A stretch of DNA of 64,000 nucleotides from Perognathus longimembris pacificus (GCF_023159225.1 NC_063174.1:31765983-31829982); one strand, 5' to 3'; counted from the stretch's first letter, positions 22,790 to 34,940 are shown. The notes: generated by a model from the letters alone, not told the origin. Numbers and translations are program-made.

Positions 22790-23200
22790 TGGCTTCAGAG
22801 AATTGAACAAGAGCGACTCGAATTGGAACTTTACAATAGGAGGGAAGCTTTTTACAGACCTAGTTGACACTGGAGCTGATGTTTCTGTTGTATCTGGTCT
22901 ACACTGATGCCCCTCCTGGCCAAAAGAGGATAGCCTCACCCTGCTACAGGGTATAGGCATGTCCAAAGTTACTCAAAAAAGTTCTGCTGTGCTATGGTGG
23001 CTAACCAAGGAGGGTCATTCAGGCATTTTTCAACCCTTTGTTTTTCCCCATCTCCCAGTAAATTTATGGGGCCGTGTGTGTGCTGTCTCAGATGGGTGCT
23101 TACATCCACAGTCCCAGCCAAGTTGTTATGAAACAAATACATAATCAAGGGTATAATGGGATGTCAGGTCTGAGACTGCAAGGGAAAGCAAGGTTGAAAC
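22790..23200 (+). pseudogene. pro: Provirus protease (decayed)
   Basis: The aspartic protease active site DTGAD is encoded at 22866-22880, preceded by the expected hydrophobic strand. A stop follows about 13 codons later and the remainder lies in other frames. In life this enzyme cleaves the Gag and Pol polyproteins. Confidence 0.8.
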
Positions 23201-23209
23201 CTTACCAGC

Positions 23210-24740
23210 CTGTTGCAAATCCAAACAGGGCTTGGGCTTTCTACAGGGCCACTGCTAATGGCCACTTTACATACAGAACCTATACTCTGAAAAATCTCAA
23301 CACCTGTATGGGTAGATCAGTGGCCCTTACCTAAGGAAAAACTTGAAGCTGCCAAGGCTGGTTCATGAGCAATTGTTGCAAGGCCATAATAAGCCTTCCA
23401 CTAGTTCCTGGAATACTGCCATATTTGTTATTAAAAAGAAATAAGAAAAATGGAGACTTCTCCAGGACTTTAGAGAGGTTAATAAGGCTGTTTCCTATGG
23501 GTGCCTTACAACCTGGCTTGCCCTCATCAACATCTATTCCCTTGTTTTCCTATTGGTATTGGATTAAAAAGCTTGCTTTCTTTTTCTTTTACCATACCTC
23601 TGTATCCAGGAGAGGGAAAAAAAATTGCCTTTTCTGTTCCCAGCATTAATATGATTCAGCCCTATGACAGATATGAATGGACAGTGCTGCCCCAAGGAAT
23701 GGCCAACAGCCCCACGATATGCCAATTATATGTGGACAAGGCCATACGGTCCATACATAAAAAATATAGCTCTGCCTGTATAATGCATTACATAGATGAT
23801 ATCCTAATTGGAGCGACCAGTGAGGAACAAGTTAATCTTATTTTCCAGGATATGCAACAGTCCTTACGGCTGTATAACCTAATTGTTCTCCCAGAGAAAG
23901 TTCAGAGACAACATCCTCCTTCATATTTAGGTTATCACATCTCCACCAGGACAGTCACTCCCCAAAAGCTAAAAATAAGGACTGAACAGTTGCAAACTCT
24001 TAATGATTTTCAAAAGTTACTGGGTGATATTAATTGGATTCACCCCTCATTAAAAATTACTTCCAAACAGTTACAATATCTTTTCCAGATTTTACAGGGT
24101 GACTCTAACCCAGCCTCTCCAAAAATTCTTACACCCGAAGCAGTTGAGGCCTTAAAAGTCATTGAGTGTGCAATTAGTGAGGCCCAACTTGTACATGTAG
24201 ATTATTCCAAACCTATTGTTTTGTATATTTTAAATCCTAGTAAATTTCCTATTGCTGCTTTTTGGCAGGATGCTCCCATTGAATGGATATTTTTGGCTTT
24301 ACATTCCATGAGTGTAATTAACCCTTTGATTACTTTAATTTCCTCACTTATTTCCAAGGGACGCAGGCTCTGTATTCAGTTCACTGGGCGTGAGCCTGAT
24401 GCCTTGGGCCTGCACATGACTAGGACTAAGTTTGATAGCCTGTTACAAACTTCCTTGGAATGGCTAATTGCCATAGCCAGTTTTCCTGGACAGGTACTTT
24501 TTCACTTGCCTGCATCACCATTATTACAGTTTACTGATGATCACTGTATTACTGCCTGCTTATTTATTTCCCCCAAACCTATTGCTAATGCTCCCAATGT
24601 GTTTATTGATGGATCTAAAAATGGAAAAGAAGGGCTTGTGTTACAATGCCCTCATCACACTTCCACCACACAGGTTCAGTACAATAGCACTTCTACACAA
24701 AGGGTGGAGCTGTTTGCCAACATTTTGGCTTTATAGCAGT
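23210..24740 (+). pseudogene. pol: Provirus reverse transcriptase and RNase H (decayed)
   Basis: A frame open from 23501 to 24736 (411 codons) covers the RT palm and thumb, the connection and the start of RNase H. The catalytic motif reads YIDD (around residue 100, 'HYIDDILIG'), preceded by the conserved LPQGMANSPT segment. RNase H shows FIDGS and a downstream RVELFA segment before an early stop. The RT fingers lie upstream at 23210-23500 in other frames. Roughly 60 residues of the finger/palm junction are badly eroded. No active enzyme is expected. Confidence 0.88.
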
Positions 24741-25474
24741 ATTCCTTGGCTATAAGTTTGTACTCAGTTAGTTAGTATGTTGTTTGTTTTACAACACATC
24801 CAGGATGCTGCACCTTTTTACTTCCCTCCAACAACTGTTGCAGCGCACACCTCCTATATTTGTCATATATGTGCTCATTCTCTTTTGCCTGGACCTTTAA
24901 CATACGGCAAAGCCCTTGCTGATGAGTTAACTTGGCTTGCCATGCTTATATAATTTCCTGTTGATGCTGCACATGATGCCCATTAAAAATTTCATCAAAA
25001 TGCAGCCGCCCTTCATAGACAGTTTAGATTAACATGTGATTAAGCCCTTGCTATAGTTCAACAATGTGCCCATTGTTTACTTGCTCATGCTGTTCCCACC
25101 GCTGGGGATAACCCATGGGATCTTCTGCCTGGGCAGTTATGGCAAATACATGTGACCCACGTTCCCTTTTTGGCTGCTTGTCTATGTTCATGGTTCTGTA
25201 GACACTTACTTTGGATTGCTTTTTGCCTCCTGTCACACAGAAGAGGCTTATAGAGATGTTGCTGCACATTTTTTTGCAGCTATTGCCTTTAGGGAATTGC
25301 CTCAACAAATTAAAACTGATAATGGTCCTGCCGATACTTCTTAGGCCTTTAAAACATTGTGCTCATAGATTCATATTACTCTTACCACGGGTATCCCCTA
25401 CAATACTCAAGGACAAGGCATTATGGATCAAGCCCATGCCACTTTAAAAAATCAAATTCAAAAAATTAAAAAAA
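24741..25474 (+). pseudogene. pol: Provirus integrase, N-terminal part and core (decayed)
   Basis: After the end of RNase H, a zinc-finger-like region precedes 'CAHCLLAH' near 25060. The core follows at about 25135-25470. The position of the first catalytic Asp appears to be His (WQIHVTH, near 25139); the second is retained (TDNG, near 25315); the position of the catalytic Glu reads Asp (GIMDQAH, near 25420). Multiple stops occur. The sequence is cut at about 25480 by an L1. Confidence 0.72.
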
Positions 25475-25480
25475 AAATTG

Positions 25481-27234
25481 AGAGAAGGAAGATGGCACTG
25501 CCACAGTAGGGAGGCACCCCAACTCACTCCAACTGAATAGTGAGCTGGGAACTCCAGCACCCAACACCCCATCAAGAATCCAGTAAACCCAACAGCCAGA
25601 AGTAACAGAGGAATGCAGGAAACAAAAAAGAACAAAAAAAGAAGAGCCTGTAGCCTGCACGGAGCCGGAAAATCTCTGGGGTACCCCTCCCCCACCCGCT
25701 GACCCTGGCCCGAACAGGGCCAGGCTGGGAAACAGGACCCAGCGCCAGCAAACCAATTGCTGAAAAGTCACACCAGGAGCACAGAGTCCAGACGGCAGGA
25801 GCTCCATGGACCCCAGAACTGAGTGAAGACCGACAGAGACACTGGAGCTGCGGGACCGAATGGCCTGGATCGGATGTAGGCAGCAGGGGAACTGGGCGGT
25901 GCAGACGGGGAGAGCTGGGGCCACCACCACCAAATGACCGATTGCCGCACCCCAGCACCACAACCCAGAGGAGCCCTCGGCCGGCGGCGCGGGACGCTCA
26001 CACAACCTGGGACCAGTAAGTTCCCCATTACCCCCCTCGCCCCATGGGAGACCAGCTCCAGCAGAGACCCAAGGCCTGCAAGGAGGCTAGAGCTCCTTCC
26101 CTCCCCCTCCCTACCCCAAGGGAACAAAGGAGCCAGCCACAAGTCAGGCGGCAAAGGGTCCCTGCAGACTCTGGGAGGACACAGGAGCTAGCAGGGGCAG
26201 AGCAGCACCAAGGCAGCAGAGGAGCCTGAGCCGGGCTGCACCGGCCCCACCCACTCCCCAACAGGGGCCCGGGAACCAGCGGGCATTGGAAGCCCCACCT
26301 GAAGCGCCTGAACAGCAGTCACAGGCTCACTGGGCCCGAACACCAGCCCCCCTCACAGCTGAGGCGTGGAGTCAGTGGGCACCAACCCATGCCCGGACGC
26401 TTGGTCCAGCTGGGGCTCGCGCATACCGCCCAGCAGACTCGCAAGAGGGCACAAGTGCCCTCCGGCAGCTCTGGGAAGCACGCCCCAGGAGGAAGCACTG
26501 GAGTGCACACACACGCACCCCCTGGAGGGCCAGCGTGGGCCAGCATGCTAGCCCTCCAGCAAGAGGACCTTCTGCCCAAACCTCTGCAGGAACTTCGTAC
26601 AGGTGGGTAGGGCCCCCCCAGCGGCAGCGCCCACTCTGGTAGGCACACTTCACACATTTGAGCAGGGCCCTCCAGCAGCAGCGCCCACTCTGGTGGGCGC
26701 ACTCTGCACAGGTGGGTGGGCCGCCCCTCAACAACACTGGCCCCAGAGCAACCCACACAGGTGGGCAAAACACCTCTCAGTGGCAAATCTTAATCTGAGA
26801 GGTGAGCTCCTCTGACCAAGGTACTGAGTAGAAAAAGGAACCAAAGAAGAGAAAAGCCTCCACACCATGCTGAATCAGCGACCCGCAAACCGCCACGAGG
26901 GGCACACTAGGGTCAGCACAACACAGCAGCAGGACACTATCCCACAGAGAAAGACAGTACCTACCCACCACCAAGTGCAGTGAGGGTGAACACCCCAGCA
27001 CAACCGAGATGGTCACTCCCACCCATTGGGCAGTAAGGTTCAACAGCCAAACTCAAACCCAGAGCCAGGACGCAAACAAGTCTCCTACTGATGGACCAGC
27101 GGGAACCAGCACAAAGCCATCCCAAGGAAACCACCTAGAGATGCCAAGATGCGCAAATCACAAAGAAATATTGCAAACTACATGAAAGGGCAAGCCAACT
27201 GCCAGCTCCAAAAAGCAGTACGAACGAAGAGGAG
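25481..27234 (+). promoter_or_regulatory. L1-B 5'UTR with ~54-bp repeats
   Basis: GC- and CpG-rich leader. A YY1-like AAGATGGC lies at 25489-25496, as at the start of many mammalian L1s. About three imperfect 54-bp units occupy 26619-26780 (start of each: CAGCGGCAGCGCC, CAGCAGCAGCGCC, then a diverged unit). An out-of-frame ATG (27149) precedes the ORF1 ATG; the other L1-B copy has it too. Confidence 0.75.
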
Positions 27235-28274
27235 ATGGAGAATAAAAAAGCAAACGAGGCTACGATAGCAGAAATGATAGAAAGCCTCAGGAACGAAATC
27301 ACAAAACAATTCCAGGAGTTTAGAATGGAAGTCTTGAAGGACCTTCAGGAAACCAAGGAAGAAATGGAAGCAAAAATGGACAAAGTGCAAACTTCTGTTA
27401 AAGAAAACTTTAACATCCTGAGAAGCGAAATGCACAAAAAAAAAAAAGATTTAAAATACAACTCTTTAAAGGAAGAAATTTAAATGATCAGAGCTGATCT
27501 GGCAACCACAAATAGCTCCCTGACATCCATAAATGACACACTTGAATCCACAGCACAAAGAATTGACCATATTGAAGCCAGAAGCTCTCTCTTGGACGAT
27601 GATGCAGCCGACAAGGAACAGAAAATTACCACACTCCAAGAAACAAAGCTCCAGGGCAGGCTAATCCAGGAGCTAGTGGACAAAGACAAGAGATATAATC
27701 TGTGCAAAATTGGAATAGAAGAAGGAGCCAAATACCAGAAGAGAGGGCTTCAACATATTTTCAATAAAGTGATTGCAGAAAACTTCCCAATCTCACAAGG
27801 GACCTCACCCAGGTAACCGAAGCCTATAGGACACCTGGCTGACCAGACCCTAGAAAATCCTCGCCCAGGCACATAATAATCAAGACTACAGATCTCAAAA
27901 ATAAAGAGCAAATTTTGAATGCAGCCAAAGCAAAGAAAGAAATTTATTACAATGGGAAAAGGATCCAAATAACAGCAGACCACTCCACACAAACCTACCA
28001 TGACTGAATAGAATAGAAGAACACCATCCAAGTCCTACAGGCCAACAACTACCAACCCAGAATAAAATATCCAGCGAAGCTAGAGTTCATATTTGACGGA
28101 AAAACCAGATCTTTCCATAGAAAAGAGGATCTAAAGGAGTATGTGAATAAAAAACCAGCCCTACAGCGAATTCTAAGAGGGAAACCCCACCCAACAGAAA
28201 TCGTACAGGACACACACACAGAAACAGAACGAAACTACAATAGCCAGAACCCAACGGAAAGAGCAGCTCACTAA
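27235..28274 (+). pseudogene. L1 ORF1 (decayed)
   Basis: ORF1 protein is the trimeric RNA chaperone of the L1 particle. The frame starts MENKKANEATIAEM, followed by a coiled coil ('LKDLQETKEEMEAKMDK' region), then RRM and C-terminal domains. The total of about 346 codons fits the family. Breaks: TAA at 27481, a frame change near 27640, a TAA-containing shift near 27815, and an in-frame TGA near 28004. Stop at 28272-28274. Confidence 0.88.
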
Positions 28275-30523
28275 AGACAAGAAAAATAAAAGAGAGAGAA
28301 AACAGCCTAACAGGAAAATGGAAGGGGAAAAAACACTCTTATCCTTGATCTCTTTGAATATAAATGGTATAAACTCTCCGATAAAAAGGAGCAGATGGGC
28401 AGAGTGGAGCCTCAAACAAAAAGTGGCCCTCTGTTGTCTACAAGAGACCCATCTTACAGCAAGGGATAAAAACAGGCTCCGAATGAAAGGACGGAACAAG
28501 ATCTTCCAAGCAAATGCACCTACCAAAACAGCAGGAGTAGCCATCCTGATCTCAGACAAGCTGGACTTCTCATTAAAATCAACTCAAAAACACAAAGAAG
28601 GACACTACATTTTAATACATGGAAAAATCCCGACTCAAGACATCACGATGATAAATGTATACTCACTAAACAAAAGAGGCCCTACATATGTCAAGCAAAT
28701 TCTCACAGAACTACAGAACAAGATAGACCCAAACACAATCATAGTGGGTGACTTTAATACCCCACTCTCTCCAAGATACAGATCCAACACCCAGAGGATT
28801 AGCAAGGAAGCTGAGGACCTAAGTAACACCATATCCCAAATGGAACTGACAGATCTATACAGAATCTTCCACCCTACAGAGACCCAATACACCTTCTTCT
28901 CAGCAACCCATGGATCATACTCCAAAACAGACCATGTCATAGCCCACACAAAGAACCTCAGCAAATACAAAAGGATCAGTGTCATCCCATGTATTATTCC
29001 TGACCACAGTGGAATAAAGGTAACCCTCAATAACAACGTATAACCACAGAGGCTATACACATTCTTGGAGGCTAAACCCCACACTGCTATCCAACACTTG
29101 GGCCACAGACCAAATTAAAGATGAAATTAAAGAATTCATAAGCCACAATGACAATGAAAGTACATCACAAAGGAACCTACGGGATACAGCTAAAGCAGTA
29201 CTGAGGGGCAAGATCATTGCCCTCAGCACTCACATTAAAAGAATGGAAGCAGAGCAGGTAATAACCTCATGATGAAACTAAAACAACTGGAGAAACAAGA
29301 AATGATTGAATCTAAAATGACTAGGAGGAAAGAAATCACAAAGATTAAAGAAGAGATAAATCTGACTGAAAATAGAAAGACCATTCAACAAATAAATAAG
29401 ACTAAAAGCTGGTTCTTTGAGAAAATAAATAAAATCAACAGACCTCTCACAAGACTTACAAAAAAAGAAGAGACTCATATACGTAAAATCAGGGACTTCA
29501 CTGGAAAAATACACACGACATTCAAACAATCATGAGGAACTATTTCCAGAACCTCTACTCACTAAAAAAAATAATTTTACAGAAATGGATCAATTCTTAG
29601 AGAAGTATAAACTGCCCAAACTGAACCAAGAATAAATAAATCAACTAAATAAACCAATAACTTACAGCGAAATACAGGGAGTAATCAAGAGCCTCCCAAC
29701 AAAGAAAAGCCCAGGCCCTGATGGATTCACCAATGAATTCTATAAACCTTTAGTGAGGAGCTAATACCAATACTCCTCAAACTCTTCCGTGAAATAGAAA
29801 CAGAGGGAGAAATCCCAAACTCATTCTATGAAGCTAATATTATACTCATCCCCAAACCAGGCAAAGATCCAACAATAAAAGAGAACCACAGACCAATATC
29901 ACTAATGAACACAGACGCAAAGCTCCTCAATAACAATTAGCTAACAGGATCCAGAAACTGATCAAGAAAATTATACATCATGACCAAGTAGGCTTCATCC
30001 CACAGTCACAAGGATGGTTCAACATCCGTAAATCAATCAATGTAATCCACCATATCAACAGAACTAAAATCAAGAATCACATTGTTATCTCAGTCGATGC
30101 CCAAAAAGCCTTTGGCAAAATACAACATCCATACTTATTAAAAGCCCTGGAGAAAACAGTAATAGATGGAACATTCCTCAAAACAATAAAAGCCATATGT
30201 AACAGACCAACTGCTAACATCGTATTAAATGGGGAGAAACTAAAATCATTCCCCCTAAACTCAGGAACAAGACAAGGATGCCCACTCTCCCCACTTCTTT
30301 TCAATATAGTGCTGGAATCCCTAGCCATAGCAATAAGACAAGAGGAGGACATCAAAGGGATCCACATTGGCAAGGAAGAAATCAAGCTATCCCTATTCGC
30401 AGATGACATGATCTTATATCTGAAGGTCCCAAAAAACTCAGTCCCCAAACTCCTACACCTAATAAACCATTTTGGCAAAGTAGCAGGATACAAAATCAAT
30501 CCACAAAAGTCAGCAGCTTTTCT

Positions 30524-30738
30524 TTTGTTTGTTTGTTTTGTTTTTTGCCAGTCCTGGGCCTTGGACTCGGGGCCTGAGCACTGTCCCTGGCTTCTTTTTT
30601 GCTCAAGGATAGCACTCTGCCACTTGAGCCACAGCGCCACTTCTGGCCATTTTCTATATATGTGGTGCTGGGGAATCGAACCCAGGGCTTCATGTATATG
30701 AGGCCAGCGCTCTTGCCACTAGGCCATATTGCCAGCCC
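30524..30738 (-). mobile_element. ID-type dimer SINE inside L1 ORF2
   Basis: Minus-strand SINE (GCCAGTCCTGGGCCTTGGAC, CACTTGAGCCACAGCGCCAC, GAATCGAACCCAGGGCTTCA). It is flanked by a perfect 16-bp target duplication AGTCAGCAGCTTTTCT at 30508-30523 and 30739-30754, so removing one copy restores ORF2 continuity at that point. Confidence 0.96.
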
Positions 30739-31113
30739 AGTCAGCAGCTTTTCTGTACACCAGCAATATACAAGCAAAAAAGGAAATTATGGAAATAATT
30801 CCTTTTACAGTAGCCAAAAAAAGAATAAAGTACCTAGGGATCAACCTAACCAAATATGTGACGGATCTATTTAATAAGAACTATAAAAATCTAATAAAGG
30901 AAATCAAAGAGGACACAAGGAGATGGAAAGACCTCCCACGCTCATGGGTAGGCAGAATCAATATAGTGAAAATGGCCATATTGCCCAAATTGTTATACAA
31001 ATTCAATGCAATCCCCATCAAAATCCCAGCTAAATTCTTCACTGAAATAGAGAAAGCAACCTATAAATTCATATGGAATAGCAGAAGACCTAGAATAGCC
31101 AAAGCAATTCTAG

Positions 31114-31115
<2 letters not shown>

Positions 31116-31150
<35 letters not shown>
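31116..31150. repeat. A35 run within L1 ORF2
   Basis: Thirty-five consecutive A residues where the other L1-B copy has about seven. This creates a poly-lysine stretch in one frame and is a recent slippage expansion. Confidence 0.95.
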
Positions 31151-31151
<1 letters not shown>

Positions 31152-32383
31152 CAGTGCAGGAGATATCACAATACCAGACTTAAAGCTCTACTATAGGTCA
31201 TCATAAAAAAAAAACAGCCTGGTATTGGTATAAAAACAGACCTGAAGACCAGTGGAATAGAATTGAAGACCCAAAAATAAAACCGCACTCTTACAGTCAG
31301 TTTATATTCGACAAAGGAGCTAAAGACATACAATGGAATAAACATAGCCTCTTCAACTACTGGTGCTGGGAGAACTGGGCAGCCATATGCAGAAAACTCA
31401 AGGTAGACCCAAGCCTATCACCATGCACCAAGATCAACTCAAGATGGATCAAGGACCTCAATATCAGACCTGAATCCTTGAAAGGTACTGAAGGATAGAG
31501 TAGGAAAGACGCTAGAACTTATAGGCACAGGAAGAAACTTCCTGAATAGAGTCCCAGGGGCACAACAAATACGGGAGAGACTCGACAAATGGGACTACTA
31601 CCAAAAAAAGTTTCTGCACAGCTAAGGACACAGCCAACAAACTAGAAAGATGCCCATCCATATGGAAAAGGATCTTTACCAGCAGAACAACAGACAAAGG
31701 CCTAATATCTGTCATCTACAGAGAACTCAAAAAACTAAGCCCCTCCAAGCCCAGTAAACCAATTAGGAAATGGGCAAAGGAGCTAAAGAGAGACTTCACA
31801 AGAGAAGAGATAAAAATGGCAAAGAAACACATGAGGAAATGCTCAACATCCCTGGCAGTAAAGGAAATGCAAATAAAAACAACCCTGAGATACTACCTCA
31901 CTCCAGTTAGAATGGCCTATACTCTGAACTCAGGCAACAACAAATGCTGGGGGGGGGGGGTGCAGGGAAAGAGGAACCCTCCTCCATTGTTGGTGGGAGT
32001 GCAAATTAGTACAACCACTTTGGAGAATAGTATGGAGGTTTCTCAAAAAGCTCAATATAGACCTACCCTATGACCCAGCCATACCACTCCTAGGCATCTA
32101 TCCTGAACAACAGGTCCCAAGATATCAAAAAGACATCTGCACTTCCATGTTTATCGCTGCACAATTCACAATAGCCAAAATATGGAAACAACCCAGATGC
32201 CCCTCCACAGATGAATGGATCCAAAAAGTATGGTACCTATACACAATGGAATACTACATAGCGATTAGAAATGGTGAAATATTGGCATTCGCAGGGAAAT
32301 GGTCAGAACTTGAACAAATAATGTTGAGCGAGACAAGCCACAGAAAACAAAGGGGCATGATCTCCCTGATATATGACTGTTAA

Positions 32384-32862
32384 GGTGGGGGGAGGAGGAG
32401 ACAGTAGAGACCAAGTCTGTGAAACCAAAAACTTCTTGTCAAATGGTATTTCCCACAGGTTTGGTTCAGCGACCCTACGCTATGTAACTAAAATCAAACA
32501 ACTACTCAACATATAAAGGTCAAAAATTGACCTCTCAGTGGATCACAATAGCTCAAAAGCTATGTATGTACGTTCATATAAGACTATTGTCGACATATTG
32601 TCTATTGTTGACATTACATTTAAAGCCCTAGGCGAATTTTCTTCGGCGTAGGCCACATGGCTATTGTATATGTTCTTGGTACATTGTATATTGTATATAT
32701 GTCTACCCACCTAGGGAAGGGAAAGAAAAACAGAATGTAAGATATCACAAGTAATGTACACACTGCCCTACTATGTAACTGTACCCTTTTTGCACAACAC
32801 CTTGTCAAAAAAAAAAAAAACTTTTCTTTAATTAATAAATAAATTCCAAAATAAAAATAAAT
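32384..32862 (+). other. L1-B 3'UTR
   Basis: Starts with a G-rich purine tract (GGTGGGGGGAGGAGGAGACAG) right after the ORF2 stop and ends around CACCTTGTCAAAAAA. Its sequence differs wholly from the L1-A 3'UTR. Confidence 0.8.
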
Positions 32863-33179
32863 AAAAAACTGGGAATTAGCTACCCGGAAAGCTTCACCAC
32901 ATACTATTGTATCCCTATCTATTTCTTAAATGTCTCCGAGGATGGCTTCACTGCTGCACAGTGCCGATGGGATAGAACTGCCATGCAACGGCAATGGTGC
33001 GTTGGAAAGATCCTCTGACAGGAGTCTGGAATGGTATTGATCCCTTCTTCCAATGGGGCCGAGGATATGCTTGTATTTTCCCACAGGATGCAGAAGTGCC
33101 AAGGTGGATTCCAGCTTGGCTCCTCCGCCATGCCGAGACTCTGTTGGTAGTTCCAGAAAATGACTTGAAAGAGTGTGTG
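32863..33179 (+). pseudogene. pol: Provirus integrase, C-terminal part
   Basis: Resumes the integrase frame just after the L1 tail. The stretch at about 32990-33110 encodes the characteristic betaretroviral C-terminal segment (WKDPLTGVW and WGRGYACIFPQD), an SH3-like DNA-binding tail. It continues without a stop into the env leader region in the same frame, which is unusual because these genes normally overlap in different frames; indels may have caused this. Confidence 0.78.
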
Positions 33180-34930
33180 CCTCAAACCCACAGCCAGAGG
33201 GCTCCATTCACAACTTGGGGGCAAATAAAAGCCCTAACCTCCAAGAGTCAGGAGATAGTGAAGGGAGCAGGAAAGAACCTCACACCTGAAACCATGTTTG
33301 TGGCTATGCTAGCCTTGATAACTAGTGCCCAAGTGTCAGCTAAAGTCCACTGGGCCTACTTGCCTGACCCCCCTTCTTGCCCATCTGGTGTTGTGGGAGG
33401 AGCCATCCATAAGAGTGTTTAACAATGTTACAAGGCTCCTTTGGGGAGAGAATGCTGGATTTCAAGAGCCATATTCTAAGCCTATAAATTGCACCAGGCT
33501 GTCTGCGAGCCCACCTATTTGCATGTCCATGGACAGCATACATGGATGTGTTAGCATAGTAGAACATACACGTATGGTAAGGTATACAGGGATAGATTAT
33601 GGCCTTGTTTTCTTCAGGGGAGAAAAGATTTTCATACAGAAAAAGATGGAGCTTATGCTTAACACTTCTAGAGTTGCTTTGACAGGAGATGCTGTTCACC
33701 CCACCTGGATTCCACTATGCCCAGAAGTTTCCACAGCTGCAGATGACCAGCCACCATGGAGGGCCTGTGGATTCGACATCTTGTCCACTGTTCCAGTGGT
33801 GGGAGTACCCCCACTATGCATTGTAGAACCAGTCCCAGAGGACTGATATGATCAACGGGATCTTGCCAGCCACCATCTTGGTCAGCCCGCATGGACAAGC
33901 TCACCCTGACATCTGGAGACTGGTTGCTGCCTTGAGAGCTACTTGGACTAATAATGCCTCTTACTTTCCTGTACCTTCGTTCCAGGGACCTATCCTATCC
34001 CCTGAATTTGTGTCATTTTCTGTGCAAGCTTGTGTTATGCATCCTTACATGCTGGTGGTTGGGTCAGGTGTGGTTGTAAAGGATGGGGATACATTTCATG
34101 CTTCTTGCAAAAATAACTGTGTTCTTACTAACTGCATAAGCAATTTTAGATATCCTGGGGAATGTACAATCTTTGTAATTATGCAACCCCCTTATCTTAT
34201 GTTGCCTGTAAAGTTTATGGAACCCTGGGATAGTGACTTTGGGCTTCAATTTGCTGTTGAGATTCAGAAAGCTCTTCGCCACTCACGCAGATTTTGGGGA
34301 ATATTGACTGCCAGCATTATTGCTACTATAACTCTTATTGCTAGTGCCCCTGCTTACACTGTGGCCCTTACCCAAACCATACAGACAGCACAACATGTTA
34401 ATACTTTGGCTAAAAATGTTTCTGGTGCCCTTGGGACACAGGTGTGAGTAGATAAAAAAAATTGTGGAATGTCTGAATGCTTTGAAAACAGCCATGGTGT
34501 ATGTTAATAATCAGGTAAAACTGTTAAAAACCCAGTTAAAAATGACTTTCATGCTAATTATCAATACATTTGTGTTACCCCTTTTAAATATGATGAAAAT
34601 GTGACTTGGACCAATATCCAGATTATAATTTAGGAATCTGGTCCCATGATAATTTGAGCTTTGACATTATGCAGCTTCAGGGACAGATATATGATATTGA
34701 CCACTCCACCCTAAAGGTGGCGGGCCCTGCAGATTTAGCTGCCTCAATTCTCCTTAACCTACAAGGATTTAACCCAGGACATGTGTTACAGCACTCCTTT
34801 TGGTATTTTTTAGTCATTTTCCTGTTTATTGTTTTGATCTTTCTTTTTCTGCCACTCCTCTTGAGATGTATGAGGAGCTCTTTAGTCCAGGCCAGGGCTG
34901 GTATGTACTTATTCAATTTAAAAAACAAAG
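33180..34930 (+). pseudogene. env: Provirus env (decayed)
   Basis: Surface and transmembrane glycoprotein of the virus. A leader (33190-33340, FTTWGQIKALT then a hydrophobic segment MFVAMLALITSAQVSA) resembles the long Env leader of HERV-K(HML)-type viruses. The surface region is spread over three frames with breaks near 33420, 33846 and 34447. A basic site followed by a hydrophobic fusion-peptide-like stretch is near 34285-34350 (SRRFWG). A membrane anchor (FWYFLVIFLFIVLIFLFLPLL) lies at 34798-34860. The last frame runs on through the polypurine tract into the LTR. Not functional. Confidence 0.82.
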
Positions 34931-34940
34931 CAGGGGGAGA
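34922..34940 (+). other. Polypurine tract
   Basis: AAAACAAAGCAGGGGGAGA, directly before the 3' LTR. It is the usual primer for plus-strand DNA synthesis in retroviruses; a C interrupts the purines twice. Confidence 0.85.

Larger units (their letters stand above)
28318..32383 (+). pseudogene. L1 ORF2 (decayed, SINE-interrupted)
   Basis: Encodes endonuclease, reverse transcriptase and a C-terminal cysteine domain. The endonuclease part (28318-29043) keeps QETHL, GDFN and PDHSG motifs with their catalytic or metal-binding residues, then stops. The RT active site FADD is at 30396-30407. The cysteine motif lies near 31940-32000, where a G-run has shifted the frame. A SINE is inserted at 30524-30738 and a 35-base A-run replaces a shorter A-run at 31116-31150. 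Without the SINE the length is about 1278 codons, normal for L1. Non-functional. Confidence 0.9.
25481..32862 (+). mobile_element. Nearly complete LINE-1 (lineage B) inside the provirus
   Basis: About 7.4 kb, including a 0.23-kb SINE insertion with its target duplication. It holds a 5'UTR, ORF1, ORF2 and a 3'UTR. It starts with AGAGAAGGAAGATGGCACTG and ends in an A-rich tail (AATAAAAATAAATAAAAAA). The target duplication is not definable because both flanks are A-rich integrase-coding sequence. It is colinear with the minus-strand copy at 53342-60078. Both ORFs carry several stops and frameshifts, so it is dead. Confidence 0.93.

Noticed and set aside
25466..26005. Antisense open frames at the 5' ends of both L1-B copies (also 59446-60060), sharing a similar ~49-residue segment, like primate ORF0
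   Set aside because: In the shared segment about 13 codon differences change the residue and only about 3 are silent, as expected without selection. The frames also diverge upstream by a frameshift. GC-rich DNA gives long frames by chance.
26619..26780. CRISPR-like repeat array
   Set aside because: Units are adjacent and imperfect with no unique spacers, and they lie in an L1 leader of a mammalian genome.
26286..26786. Long Pro/Ala-rich frames on both strands
   Set aside because: They are translations of the GC-rich L1 5'UTR and its 54-bp repeats.
32821..32862. Clean target duplication for the L1 inside the provirus
   Set aside because: Both flanks are A-rich and several alignments are equally good, so no duplication can be defined.
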